From NCBI RefSeq assembly GCF_024713945.1, contig NC_134679.1:935001-999000 (forward strand): 64,000 nucleotides of DNA. Reading direction: 5' to 3'. Position 1 is the stretch's first letter, and every line of letters begins with the position of its first letter. Below the pieces are notes generated by a model, which searched no databases, was not told the origin of the DNA, and was given only the letters and a program-made list of their open reading frames with translations. A program made the translations under genes and the position numbers. Of the stretch, positions 1 to 12,147 are shown in pieces. The DNA is from Dermatophagoides farinae (taxonomy: Eukaryota; Arthropoda; Arachnida; Sarcoptiformes; Pyroglyphidae).

Positions 1-3000
1 GACGTAAACATGATTCCACAAGAATTTATTCTCTCTCTCTCTTTCTCTCTTTAATTTTTCATTATTTGTCGCTGTCATTGTCAACGAGAAAGCAATCAAA
101 ATATTCAATATATGATGATGGCGATGATGACAAGACAATGATGATGATCATCTCATTTACATGATGTTAGTTTGATTATACATGCAAAATAAGGACAAAA
201 AAAACTGTTCGGTGGTTGTCAAATGTTGATGATGACAATTTTTCTTTTTTTTTGGTTTTGTTTTCATTGAGATTATGGTTTTACTTGTGATTAAATTGTT
301 TCATCAGTACAGGATTTTTTTTTTCATGTCACAGCTGATGATGATGATGATTTGCTTCATTTCTTATGTGCACATATGCATAACAAACAAACAAACAAAA
401 AATTCTGGAATTTCGATCAAAGTATATGTATAAATCGAAATCCCAGAATTTAAAAGAATTTCATAGCGACAGCAAAATTGTTTTCTCTCTGACTCGTACA
501 GAATAAAATTGCCAGTATTGAAAAACTAATTAAAAATACATTTGAAACATGAAAACATGTGGGCATGCCACATTCTCAAAGTGGTTGAAAATAAATATTC
601 TTGCAACGACAGCAAGAATTTTTATTATTGTTTTTTTTTCACTGATATTCCTGATTCGATCAGAATGTAATGTTTTTTTTTCTTTTTGTTTCAACAGGCT
701 GATGAATGCAATGACAATGTAGAATTTCGTCGTTTGTTTTTTATAATCGTAGGAATTTTTTCTCTGTGTGTTTGTTTGTTTAATCCATTTTTTTTCTCTA
801 TTTCAACAATATATGCGTTGGTGTTATTGCAAATAGCTGACATCATTCTGATAAAAAGAGATTTGAAATTTAAATTATCGTTTGTTTCGATGGATGACAA
901 TGAATTGGAAAATGAAAACTTTGAAAAAAGGATTTTTTTAAATATTTCTAACCAGACAAAAAAAATTAAAAATTTTCAAAATTTCATCACTCACTACTAC
1001 TACTACTACCAGAATGATGGATTTCAGAATTTTATTTTTTCGTTTTTTAAAAACTTTTTTTCTCTCTGTTGCAAGATTTGCAAAAAGTTTTTCCTCATTC
1101 ACTTTCTTTTTCTGTCTGTTGGTTTGAAAAACACTTTCTCATTTGACAAACTCATCATTCACACACACACACACACACACACATACACAATCAAAAAGTT
1201 TGATTTGAAATGAAATGAACGAATGCAAATGATGACAAAAAAAAAACGAACCATTTAATGAATTACATTCACATTTATATTTATACAAGAAAACAGCATT
1301 TCCGTTGAACCAGGAATATGGTCATCATCATTATCATTTCAAAATGATCATTGGCAAGTTATGAAAAAAAAACGACAACGACAACAACGTAATTTACACC
1401 AAACAATAATGATGATGATGAAAAATCGTTTCATTTTTTTCTCATTTCCCAAATTCCGAAACAACAACAACAACAACAAAAACGACAACGATCCATTTGT
1501 AATAATACATCAGTAATATGTAAAAAAAACAACAACAACAACAACATTTTTTTCTGGATCTTTTATCTCGATTTCTCTTTATTTAGGAAATTGACATGAT
1601 GATATACAAATGGCCAGCAAGAAAACAAAAACGTAATAATGTCCATTTTTTTGATTAAAGAAAAAGATGAAAATCTTTCTGTATCCAAAAAAAAAAAACA
1701 GAAACAAAAAGAATATCTAAATTCTTCTGGTCCGAGATGTTTTGTTTTGTTTCAATAAAAATTGCTTGTTGTTGTTGTTGTTGTTGTTATTGCCACAGGG
1801 ATTCATTTTGGTTTTTTCGATAACTTTTTTTTGTCGCTGTTGTCATGATTGTCATTTTTTTCTGGATTTTTTTTTACAAACCATGATTGGTTATGAATAT
1901 AATTCATGTGTGAAAAATCTAAAACCGTCATCGGGCAAATTTGAAAATGGAATGAAAATAGAATTTACTGCTACAGAAATGGCTGAATAAAAAAAAAATT
2001 CGTCCATAGAAACATTCAAAGATGATATTTAGTGAGTGAGTGTGTGTGTGTGTGTTTTTCCAAGTCATGAACAAATTTGCATTCTCAAATTAAGACAATG
2101 ACGACAACGACAATGAATGATGGCTTTATTTATGGTTCATTTAAATTTTGTTGTCATCTCATTACATTAGATGCATTTTACAGACAATGCCAAAAAAACC
2201 TTACAAAGTCATCATAAGATCATCGATTATTTACATGAAGATGAAGACTAGAAAAAAAAGACGACAAACAACGAACAAAAGAAAAAAAAACGAAATTATC
2301 CAAAAATGAAACGGTACATTAAATCTGAATTGAAAATGAAATGAAATGGAGCGAGAAATAAAGAAAATTTTTCCACACACTCACACACACACACACAGAA
2401 TCATTACCCGCTGATAATTTTATCGAGAATTTCATAAATTATTCAAAAAGAATTAAATATTAGGAATTTTTAATCATGGAACCAAAAAAAAAAAATTTAA
2501 AAATTTAGCAAACAAAATATGTGATTCTGGGTAAATTCTATTCTTGATTCTAGATTCAATTATTTGATAAAAACAAAAAAAAATTGAAAGACAAATGTTA
2601 AGACACACTTTTTATCACTACTGCTGCTGGCGTTGATTGTCGTCGTCATCATTATCATCGCTGTCAACATCATCATGTCGATTATCAATTTACCTAGATC
2701 AATATCAAGAGAGAAACAAAAGAGAAAAAAAAAATTCCAAAATTCGATTATCTTATCCTATAAAATAGAGCCAAAAAAAAGTGATTGTTGAATAGAAAAT
2801 TCAATATACGCGCATAATTGAATCGATGATTGATCAGCAACCAAAAAAAAAAAACGTAATTCATTGTCATCGATTGCTATAAAAAAAAATCGAATAATTT
2901 AATTCATCATTTCCACATTGATTGATTGATGAATTTAAGATTAAAAATTCTGGAATCGACGATTTTTTTTCTTGCAGGCAAACAGAATTTTCACAAATAA

Positions 3001-6000
3001 CAAAAAAAGCGTCCATTTTTTGATCATCTGAGCCAAAGAATTTTTCTCTATGAACAAATCATTAGCCAAACAACAACAACAAAAACGGCATCATCTGAGT
3101 CAATTTCTCATTCATGATTTTTTTTTGCACAATGAAATACAACCACATGACAACCAGAAACGATGATGAGGACTAAAAAAAAAAAAAAAATTCCAGTGAA
3201 CAAAAAAAAAAAAAACAGTGGAAAATCCAAAGCAAAGAAAAAAAAGACAGACTGGCATATTTTTGGTCGTCCAATATTATTCTACTGGATATTCTGTACT
3301 GTGGACAACGAAAATTATAACAAGATTTTTGAAAAGAAAAAAAAAATTTTTTTTTTTTTTTACAATACTAACAATCAGTAAATTGATGATGAAAATTTCA
3401 GAATTTTTTTTCTCTCGACGTTGTTGTTGTTGTTGCCGTTTGTTTGTTGTTTCATTTGGAATTTTGAGAAAGAGAAAAAAAAAATTTTCGTTTCCATTGG
3501 CCATATTCTTGGTTCTCCTGATTACAGATTATTGATTAATTTTTGGTTGTCCATTCTTGTTCAGATCTTTTAGAGAGATGGTTGTTTTTCTTGGAAAAAA
3601 ATAGCTGGACAACTGGTCTCTCTCTTTTTCTCTCTATTAATTTCATTCAATTAATTAATGACTATATCCGAGTTGTGAAAAATGAATCAAAATGTTAATT
3701 ATTACTGCAATCTATTTAATGTTTTAAAGTTGTTGAAAAAGCAAAAGCAAAAGCGAGGAAAAAAACAACAGTGAAAAATCCTCTCCTAATCAACCATATA
3801 TGGCTGTGAGCAATTTTATCGATTTTTTTGTTTATCATTAAGTTGTCATTTATGCCCTAAAAATTGCTATCAGATTTCAGGTCACACAACAGTGATTGAT
3901 GAATTTGGTGAATATACAAGAAAACTCAAACTCAGAAACATTCTATTTGGCTTGAAGCAAAATTCTGGCTAAATAAAAAAAAATAGCTCGATTTTTCTTC
4001 ACTTTTTTTTCGAAATTGAATCAAAAGTGAAACAAAGTTTTTCACTTTAAATTTTGATTTTAAATTAGATTTCGAAAATGGTATGGTTTTTTTCACATTG
4101 CAATATAAAAACGAGAAAAAGTGATGGGCGGTAAATTTTTCCATTTCAACAACAACAACAAAAAATCAATGAATCGGAATTGATAATTGAATGATAATTG
4201 TGGCTTTTTTTTCTTTAGTCCCATAAATACACAACACACACACACACCCAATTTGGAATTTATGCAAATGAATTTGTCAGGTACATTTTGGCACTAATTG
4301 TAATTATATTCAATCACAATTTACCAATTTAGGTCAGGAAATTATATATAGTCTTTGAATGGTGTAGTTTCAATTGGAACAAAAACTAAAACTAATGACA
4401 TTTCGGTATTATTTTTTCTGGTTCAACCTTTACAAATCATTTTTTTTTTCACCAGTTCTTTTATTTTCCGGTGAGCTTTTTTTCACTTTTGCACAAAAAC
4501 ACGGTTTTTTACCAATCAAACAGATGTATTTGTTTTTTGTTTGTTCGTTTCACTTACTTTGTCGCATTTTTTTTTCTTCACTTGCCATACTCATTATGGA
4601 ACGTCGATTCTTCTGTGTGTGTCATGATATGGTATAAAGTGCACAAAAAAAAATTCAAAGTAAAAAATAATGATGATGATGTGAACACACACTCAGAAAA
4701 AAGGATTCTCGTCGATTCTTCTACAGATGGCCGTTGTTGTTGTTGTTGTTGTTGTTGAAAGTTGAACGATTTTTTTTGTTCAAAGAATACAACAAAAAAA
4801 ACAGCAAAACAGTTTCTTTGTTTAAATTCTTGTAATGGTTTTCAGACGCCAAAAAAAAACAAGTTAAATGTCCATGAATGAACCAAGAAGAATAACGATG
4901 ATGATGATGATGATGATGAAAAATCATTTCATCATCATCATCAGAATTTTCCATTTTTTTTTCTTCTTTGATAATTATTATTAACTAAATAGTTGATTTG
5001 ACCGGAATAAAAAGTTTCTTTCTCTCGCTCTCTCTTTCTGTCTTTACTTGTAATACAATCTATTTAGTTACTAATTTCAAAATGCTGATAAAAATTGACA
5101 AACAACAACAACAACAACGACTACATTAATGGATCAATATGGATATTAAACATCATGATGATGATGATGATTTATGAATCAACAGAACATGACCGAAGAC
5201 AGAAACGATTGCTGTTCTTTTTTTTCACATATCCATTTTTTTTTTGTTGTTGCCCCTGTTGTCGTTGTTGCTAGTGTCCAAGATTAATGATCTTATAAGA
5301 ATCGCATTCTTTCTTTCATTGTAACAAACACACACACAGTAGCATCGTCAGCAACTTTTTTTTTTTTTGCTATGTCCAAAAATTATAATAAATGAATGAA
5401 TGAAAAAAAAAGTAAAAGTAAAAGTTTTTCTCAATTTTCAATATCTTGATGTGTTGTTTATATTCAACTTTTTTTTGTTTAGTATTATGTAAAAAATAAA
5501 AAAAAATTTCAATTTTTCTCACCAAACATTTAATAAGAATACGTACTTTGTGAACGGTGTCTCATGTTTCGAATTTTGTTTTTGTTTTTGTTTTCTATTT
5601 TTTTTTTTTTTTTTTGTTTCACAAGAAAAGCCAATTTTAGAAATTGAAACAATAAATGTCTGGGAAAAAAAATGAAAAAATTTCTGTTTCTGTAAAGTTT
5701 ACACACACAAACACACACACACGCAATGTGGAAAAAAACAAAACAAAACAAAAACTTTTTTTATTCTCTCATCGTGAAAAAAAAACCGATGACTGACTTT
5801 GGATTCAGGTTTCTCGAACAAAACAAAAAATAACATAGAAAAAAAAATTTCCATTTTCTTTTCACAAATCGATAAGTCTTCATTGATTGGTTACAGAAGA
5901 GCTTATCACACACACGTACACACACTGATATTCTGAACTTGGAACCAACTTGATTCTTTCACTCATTTTTGGCATATTTTTTTCACATAGCAACCGTGTT

Positions 6001-6180
6001 TGTGAAATGAAAAATCCAGGATTCCACATTTGATTTCATTTGGATAACGTACACACACATGCACACAAAAAAACAAAGAAACAAAATTACAATTTCACGT
6101 GTTACCAGCAGCAGCAGCACACTCGAAATTGGGAATTTTTTTTTGTTGTCATTTTATAAATTGTAAACACCCGATATATT
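1..6180. other. Noncoding, microsatellite-rich region
   Basis: I see no convincing gene in this stretch. The open frames here are short and made of homopolymer or repeat translation (F/K/I/N runs), with no recognisable domain and no consistent splice structure. It holds many A/T runs, (ATG)n and (CAT)n tracts (for example around 330-350 and 4890-4945), (CA)n around 1160-1182, (TG)n around 2039-2055 and (TTG)n at 4733-4756. At 4906-4919 and 4929-4942 a (GAT)n and a (TCA)n tract face each other and could pair as a hairpin. It may be intergenic, or an intron or UTR of a gene lying to the left of the window. Confidence 0.6.
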
Positions 6181-6182
6181 GT

Positions 6183-6247
6183 GCGACATCTAGTGTATTA
6201 GAAATTCAACAAAAAAAAAATTTCACGTTCAACGCGCCATCTATCGG
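6183..6247 (-). promoter_or_regulatory. Two CTCF-like motifs flanking the histone cluster
   Basis: Read on the minus strand, 6183-6196 is ACACTAGATGTCGC and 6234-6247 is CCGATAGATGGCGC. Each matches 12 of 14 positions of the CTCF core consensus CCASYAGRKGGCRS that I know from vertebrates and flies. They have the same orientation, lie 51 bp apart, and sit just beyond the 3' side of H2B, at the border between repeat-rich DNA and the histone genes. A boundary or insulator role is inference; motif similarity alone does not show binding. Confidence 0.3.
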
Positions 6248-6523
6248 AGATGCCGGTGTAAGAAAATGATAAACTCATTGTTTACCAATTTTTTTTTTGC
6301 TCATTTTATTTACCGCCAAAAAAAAAATGAAAATTTTTTTCATGTTGCAAAAAAAATGAAATTTATTAGATTTACACAAAAGAAATTTTTATTCGAAACA
6401 GTAAATTTTATGGTTGAAATGAAAAAAATGGAAATGTGTTATGATAATGAATGAATGAAATGAATGATAAAGCGGCAAAAAAGAATCAGAAATCAAACGA
6501 ATGAAGAAGAGAACAAAAAAAAT

Positions 6524-6901
6524 CTATTTGCTCGATGTATATTTAGTTACGGCTTTTGTGCCTTCGGATACGGCATGTTTGGCCAATTCACCTGGCAATA
6601 AAAGTCGGACAGCCGTTTGTACTTCTCTCGATGTAATAGTAGTTCGTTTATTGTAATGCGATAGACGTGATGATTCGGCAGCAATACGTTCAAAAATATC
6701 ATTGACAAATGAATTCATGATTGACATTGCTTTCGATGATATACCAGTATCAGGATGAACTTGTTTCAATACTTTATAAATGTAAATGGAAAATGATTCT
6801 TTCCTGCGACGATGTTTCTTTTTTTTATCAGTAGCACGAACAGATTTTTGAGCTTTACCAGATTTTTTCACTGCTTTACCGGTGCTGCTTGGTGGTGCCA
6901 T
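6524..6901 (-). CDS. Histone H2B
   Basis: Core histone H2B, which pairs with H2A in the nucleosome. The 125-residue product has the basic N-terminal tail ([20 protein letters not shown]), the histone-fold segment [20 protein letters not shown] and the invariant C-terminal end (AVTKYTSSK). I chose the internal ATG at 6901 rather than the upstream in-frame ATG at 7000, because MAPPSS is a typical H2B start and the preceding 33 codons are not histone-like. The CDS has no intron. It is transcribed away from H2A. Unlike H2A and H4 it has no recognisable histone 3' stem-loop in the roughly 500 bases after the stop. Minus-strand AATAAA hexamers are present there (for example 6362-6367), so its mRNA may be polyadenylated. 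Confidence 0.97.
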   Translation of the reverse strand: MAPPSSTGKAVKKSGKAQKSVRATDKKKKHRRRKESFSIYIYKVLKQVHPDTGISSKAMSIMNSFVNDIFERIAAESSRLSHYNKRTTITSREVQTAVRLLLPGELAKHAVSEGTKAVTKYTSSK

Positions 6902-7024
6902 GGTTTTTTTCAGAGTTGTAGTGTTGATTGTTTTTGGTGGTGGTTGTTGAAAATATGTCAGGTCAATAATGACTACCGAACGACAAAAACAAAATGACAA
7001 CCGAAGAAATGAGCAACACCAAGA

Positions 7025-7640
<616 letters not shown>

Positions 7641-7680
7641 AATTTTCATTCTACATTCCATTATCATTTATACGAAAAAC

Positions 7681-7696
7681 GGTCCTTTTTCGGGCC
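7681..7696 (+). terminator. Histone mRNA 3' stem-loop (H2A)
   Basis: The sequence GGTCCTTTTTCGGGCC lies 40 nt after the H2A stop. It has the 16-nt size of the metazoan histone hairpin (6-bp stem, 4-nt loop), with GG/CC at the base. The closing pair would be T-C, so it forms five good pairs, one of them G-U, and a wider loop. The usual loop is UUUC; here it is U-rich. It should be bound by SLBP and direct processing of replication-dependent histone mRNA. I see no clear purine-rich downstream element. Confidence 0.75.
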
Positions 7697-7743
7697 ACAA
7701 TTTCATTTTGATTGAATTTTAGCAATTTTTTTGTTTGCTTGTA

Positions 7744-7829
7744 AATAAAATCCAAAAATTTTTGTTTTCATAAAATAAACACGTGACTCTATTTCCACCC
7801 AACCATGTCACTGGTTGGATTGTTTTATT
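7744..7829. promoter_or_regulatory. Back-up poly(A) signals and hairpin between convergent H2A and H4
   Basis: AATAAA occurs on the plus strand at 7744-7749 and 7774-7779 (H2A side). On the minus strand it is encoded by TTTATT at 7824-7829 (H4 side), beyond both histone stem-loops. Between them, CCAACCA (7799-7805) and TGGTTGG (7812-7818) form a perfect 7-bp inverted repeat with a 6-nt loop. The arrangement would let both genes make either hairpin-ended or polyadenylated mRNA. Use of these signals is inference. Confidence 0.4.
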
Positions 7830-7935
7830 TTGAGAAATTTTACCGAAATGTCAAGAATCCAAACGAAAAAATTTTTTTGATGAAAAATTAAAATTTTTAT
7901 TTTTATCAAAGCAAAAAAAAAAAAAAAGAATCCAG

Positions 7936-7951
7936 GGCCCTAAAAAGGACC
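7936..7951 (-). terminator. Histone mRNA 3' stem-loop (H4)
   Basis: On the minus strand the sequence is GGTCCTTTTTAGGGCC, starting 88 nt after the H4 stop. It forms a full 6-bp stem (one G-U pair) with a UUUU loop, the geometry of the SLBP-binding histone hairpin. It differs from the H2A hairpin by a single base at the top of the stem. Confidence 0.8.
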
Positions 7952-8038
7952 GTTTTTTATCATGATATGAATGAATGGATAGACCGAGTGAATGAATGAG
8001 CCAGATGATATTTGATTCCATTGACAATAAGTTTATTA

Positions 8039-8485
<447 letters not shown>

Positions 8486-8608
8486 TTAACCACTACCACA
8501 TGTGATTATTATGATGTGTATCTATCGAATGAGACACAGCCACTACAACAACAATGAATCGGGCGTCATCCTCACAGGGATCTCAATTTTTTTTTTTTTG
8601 GTTTGGCG

Positions 8609-8660
8609 TATAAAATGGTGAGCAAAACGTAACCAATTTTACACTGCATTTAGTTGCGTG
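8609..8660 (+). promoter_or_regulatory. Orphan plus-strand TATA promoter
   Basis: TATAAAA at 8609-8615 lies in an island with fewer homopolymers, with a CCAAT at 8633-8637 and a possible initiator near 8640-8655. It points away from H4. No histone or other coding sequence follows; the first downstream ATG (about 8746) opens only a frame of about 28 codons that runs into a CT/GT tract. It could start a noncoding RNA or a 5' exon spliced to something I cannot recognise. Confidence 0.35.
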
Positions 8661-9849
8661 TCCCGTCGTTGATTAAACTTTTTTTTTTTTTGATTGTTTC
8701 CGGCGGTCATTTGTGTTGAATTGAAACAAAAACAGTGAAAAAAAAATGTTGAATTTCAACTTTAAACCAGCCAAAATTTGTAACCTCTCTCTCTGTGTGT
8801 GTGTTTTCAGCAATGAATTGATTCATGTGTAAATCAATATATGAAGAAAAATTTTCTTTCTCAAAAATAGAAAAAAAACTCCCATAAATGGATTATCGTT
8901 TTCCTGATTCCTGAAATTTGGTGCAAGAAACGTTCCTGTTTTTTTTTGGCTATAACCAGAGAAGATACATCTATTGATCAAAATTCATAGGATTCTAAAT
9001 ATTTATAAAAGAGACTTTTGCAAAATAATAAAAGGAAAACCTAAAAGTTAAACCCTACAAAGATTCAAAAAAAAAATGAAAAACTCGAACATTACCGGTT
9101 ACTGGATTTTTGTTTTGCTTTAATTTGTTTACTTTTTTTCCCGAATAGATAAAAAAAACAATTTACATTTCATCATCATCACTATGGATCTATGAAGAAT
9201 TTTTCCAAAAAAAAAATTTTCTTGTTGGCCATCCCCCCCATTGTTCATCAATTGAATTGAATTTTTCATTTTTTGATTGAATTTGCCAATTTTGTTCTTT
9301 TTTTTCTGAATATTTTTCTGTCCTCACACTAAATTTTTTTATATATACTTTATTAATGTGTAATGATGATTATTGTATAATTGTTTATTGTTTGTAAACA
9401 TTTTTTTATTTTATCCGGCAAAATTTTTCCAATGAATCCGGTTAATTGTTCAAATAAAATAAATATAACAAAGATAAAAACGTAAAAAAATCGTTTGTCC
9501 CTTGTTTTTGTTTTTTGTTTGGTCAAATTCCAAGGTCATAGCGTGTGTGTGTATGTGTGGAAAATTTTCAACTTTTCGAGAATTTTCCATTTTTTTGTGG
9601 ACTACGTGATTTTTTTTTTTTTTTTTTTGCTCAACACCACACACACACACACACACAGGAGAGAGGAGGGAGTGAAAGCATAAAATCACAAGATTTTTAT
9701 ACAGTCAGTCATGTGCATACTTTCAAGTGGATGATTATGATCATCATCATTTGATTTAAATTTAACCAAATTAATCATTTCTACAATTATCATTGATTTC
9801 TTTAATTGATTAATCAATGATGATAAGATAAAAATTTGATCCAAAATCT
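8661..9849. other. Noncoding, low-complexity stretch
   Basis: I see no gene here. It contains long A/T runs, a short (CT)n(GT)n tract at 8786-8804 followed by TTTTCAG (an acceptor-like signal), and (CA)n at 9641-9657. The short frames on both strands are repeat translations. Confidence 0.55.
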
Positions 9850-9897
9850 TTGATTTCAATTTTTTTTTTGCATTTGTTTGTTTGTTTGGGTGTGGAT

Positions 9898-10500
9898 TAC
9901 ATGGCGGTGGATATACTGTATAAATCTGAAATTGGAAAATTCGCCATTTTGTTTCATGCGCATTCGATTCGAATTACCAATTGTTTTGTGGCTCTTAGCC
10001 TGACTATAAATAGCTGTGTAAAATGTTTAGAAAATTTGTACGCATTTAACTTGTTTTGTTTGGTGGTCGAAACGCCATTCAATAACTTGTGTAATCCAAT
10101 TTTTTGGTTATTTTCATAACCATGAAAAAGGATTGTTGGAGGTCCAATTTTTTGGTTGTTTTCATGACCATAAAAAAGGATCGTCGAAGATCCACACTGT
10201 AGTGATGGAGATTCCCGTACCCTTCGTTTGTTTTTGGAAACTCACGAAGTAATCAACATCGGTATTACGAAACATTTGTGTGGTTCCACAATTCACGATT
10301 TTTTCCGGATACATTGGATCCTTGGACGTTTATCCTTTGGCCGAGTTTTGATGGTTCCTCCTCCTCGGCGCAATCGATTATTTTCCACTAAAAATTGTCA
10401 AGACAAAAATTATGGCCGCCAATTGTGAATAACCAATCATTGTCGACACACATTGGATTCTATTTCCCTTTATTTATAGGTTTGAAATAGCTCTTGGCAG
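9898..10500. other. Less AT-rich block of unknown origin, possible fossil coding sequence
   Basis: This block differs from its surroundings: almost no homopolymers, more G+C and ordinary codon-like texture. Several frames stay open for 60-90 codons but are broken by stops. On the minus strand, one frame reads through a tandem pair of 16-residue units (ILFYGHENNQKIG, then ILFHGYENNQKIG) encoded by a 48-bp duplication. I do not recognise a domain. A degraded mobile-element gene, an exon of an unrecognised gene or a conserved noncoding RNA are all possible. Confidence 0.35.
10096..10191. repeat. Tandem duplication, 2 x 48 bp
   Basis: Two 48-bp units (10096-10143 and 10144-10191) both begin CCAATTTTTTGGTT and differ at several positions, with G/A and T/C substitutions. 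They are not microsatellite. Each also contains a small palindrome, CCAA followed by a T run and TTGG. The divergence indicates an old duplication. Confidence 0.85.
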
Positions 10501-10780
10501 GCGACTTGGCTTAATTTTTTTTTATGAAAAGTGATGTATAATTTTGATTGCTTAATGGATCAAATTGTCCTTATGTACACATTTTGTATCGGTTGTCGTT
10601 TGTAATTGTGTTGTAATCCTAAATTTATTGTGTTTCAATTCCGATCTTACCTGAAAACAAAGATAAAAGCAAAAAAAAAAAATCTTGTACTTGTCTATTC
10701 ATTTTTTTTAAATATTAATTTTAATAATTTCAAATTTAGTATATATCTACATCATCATCATTATCATCATTGATATATAT

Positions 10781-10966
10781 TCAAATATTTGCTTCACGTA
10801 AATGTATAAAACGTGAAAGTATAAAACAAATTGCTACCGAAATGATGGTTATACCACACGCAGCCAAATAGAATGTTTCTTCATCAAATAATTGATCAAA
10901 TTCGGGAAAAATGTTATAAACCATGTCATACATTTCGATTAATACGCTATAATGTCTATCCTGCAT
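10781..10966 (-). CDS. Small single-pass membrane protein (61 aa), unknown
   Basis: A 61-residue product with an acidic, aromatic N-terminal half (IFPEFDQLFDEETFYLA), one hydrophobic segment (about residues 33-51, AACGITIISVAICFILSRF) and a short basic tail (LREANI). The composition is free of homopolymer translation, unlike neighbouring spurious frames, and the start context is reasonable. I do not recognise the family; it resembles the many small integral membrane proteins of animals. It lies on the same strand as MRPL53, with its ATG 105 nt after the MRPL53 stop. It may therefore share that transcript or have a promoter inside the MRPL53 3' end. It could also be the last exon of a gene whose other exons I missed. 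Confidence 0.55.
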   Translation of the reverse strand: MQDRHYSVLIEMYDMVYNIFPEFDQLFDEETFYLAACGITIISVAICFILSRFIHLREANI

Positions 10967-11071
10967 GATTGTTGATGGTGGTGGTGGTGGTGGTGCTGGT
11001 TCGATTTAGCTTGGTGTTTGTTTGAATTTATTGCAACAGGCACAAAAATTTGTATTTAATCAATCAATAAA

Positions 11072-11568
11072 TCATTGATCGATGATAAATTTCTTTGTAT
11101 ATTGATTAAAATATTCCAATAATTCTATGGTTGTTAAATTGGCCGTTTTGAAGAGGATTTTTTTACCGTTTTCTACCAAAAAAAAAAAAACAAAGTAATG
11201 GATGAGAATTCATCAAAAATCAATCATTTGAATATCATACCAAGATGTGCAACGATTGTTGGTTCTTGTTGATTGCAAACAATTTCCGTTCGAATCATAC
11301 ACTTTGGATTTGTTTTGTGTACTTGACGACGATCCAAATGTTGTAGAAATTCTCTAGATTTTTATTTTCGTAAAAATTTTAGAATCAGATTTCATATAAT
11401 AAACAAACAGACTTACCGTATTGAAACAACTTGAGAATGAAATGGATCAAATTTAAAATGAATACGTTTAAATGGTTTCAATTGTAATTGACGAATCTCA
11501 TTCTGTTTAGCCAACAATAATGGATTCTTTGCACGTGGAAATGTTTTTGGTAAAATTTTTGAAAACAT
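11072..11568 (-). CDS. MRPL53: Mitochondrial ribosomal protein L53 (mL53)
   Basis: Component of the mitochondrial large ribosomal subunit. Three exons: 11417-11568, 11241-11353 and 11072-11172 (152+113+101 nt, 121 residues), joined by GT-AG introns of 63 and 68 nt with phases 2 and 1. The product aligns with animal MRPL53 along its length: LKPFKRIHFKFDPF near the N-terminus, then VSIREFLQHL, TNPKC and a C-terminal LTTIELLEYF. Human MRPL53 (112 aa) has the matching LRPVKQVRVQFCPF, TRTFLQTV and LTALEMLTAF. The N-terminus is basic, fitting mitochondrial import. The gene is divergent from DCTN1 and is followed closely by the small membrane-protein ORF. Confidence 0.87.
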
Positions 11569-12147
11569 CGACTATTATTTATAATTGAAAGTAAAAAGTA
11601 AAATGAATAAATTTTCGTCTTTACGAATAGCGAATATAGAAACATCGAGAATCAAGCATGATAATAAACAAACAAACAAAAATAAATACGGTGTAATGAA
11701 CAAAAGAAACAAAAAATTCGAGCAACTCATCATCATCACATATATATAGCAAATCGCGTACGCATCGAAAAAATTGATTAAATCCAAATTATCTGGAAAT
11801 TTCATTACAAAATTAGAAAATATTACTTACAAATGAATAATTGGTTCTAAATGATTCTAAATATTGAACAAAAATTGAAATATCAAATTCAGCAAAATTT
11901 CCAATAAAAATTTTAATTATCATAAATTGGCAAAAAAAAAATTTATCGAACATATGAATTCTGTTTCAACGTATTAACTTGGTACATGATGAATTGAATG
12001 AAAACTTGCAACATATGAAAACAACATCGATGGTGATTTATCAACAACAGTCGAAAAAAATGATTTTTTTCTATTTGTAAAAAGTTAAATCATTAAAAAT
12101 TTTGATGATTTGATTGAATTTATCCATGTTTTTTTTTCAATTGAAAA
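11569..12147. promoter_or_regulatory. Shared 5' region between MRPL53 and DCTN1
   Basis: These 579 bp separate two divergent start codons and so must hold both promoters or 5' exons. I see no strong TATA box with correct spacing. The minus-strand open frame at 11575-11805 does not resemble a protein and lies in the MRPL53 leader. A bidirectional promoter is inferred from layout only. Confidence 0.45.

Noticed and set aside
540-575. p53-like half-sites in ACATGTGGGCATGCC
   Set aside because: The two half-sites overlap rather than abut, and each has mismatches; likely chance.
686-1213. 175-codon open frame on the plus strand
   Set aside because: The product is F/N/K runs and a THTHTH array from (CA)n; no domain, no coding texture.
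4427-4445. Possible tRNA B box (GGTTCAACC)
   Set aside because: There is no A box or cloverleaf arms at the right distance.
11575-11805. Minus-strand frame upstream of MRPL53
   Set aside because: It overlaps the leader between the MRPL53 and DCTN1 starts, has I/F/L-biased composition and no domain.
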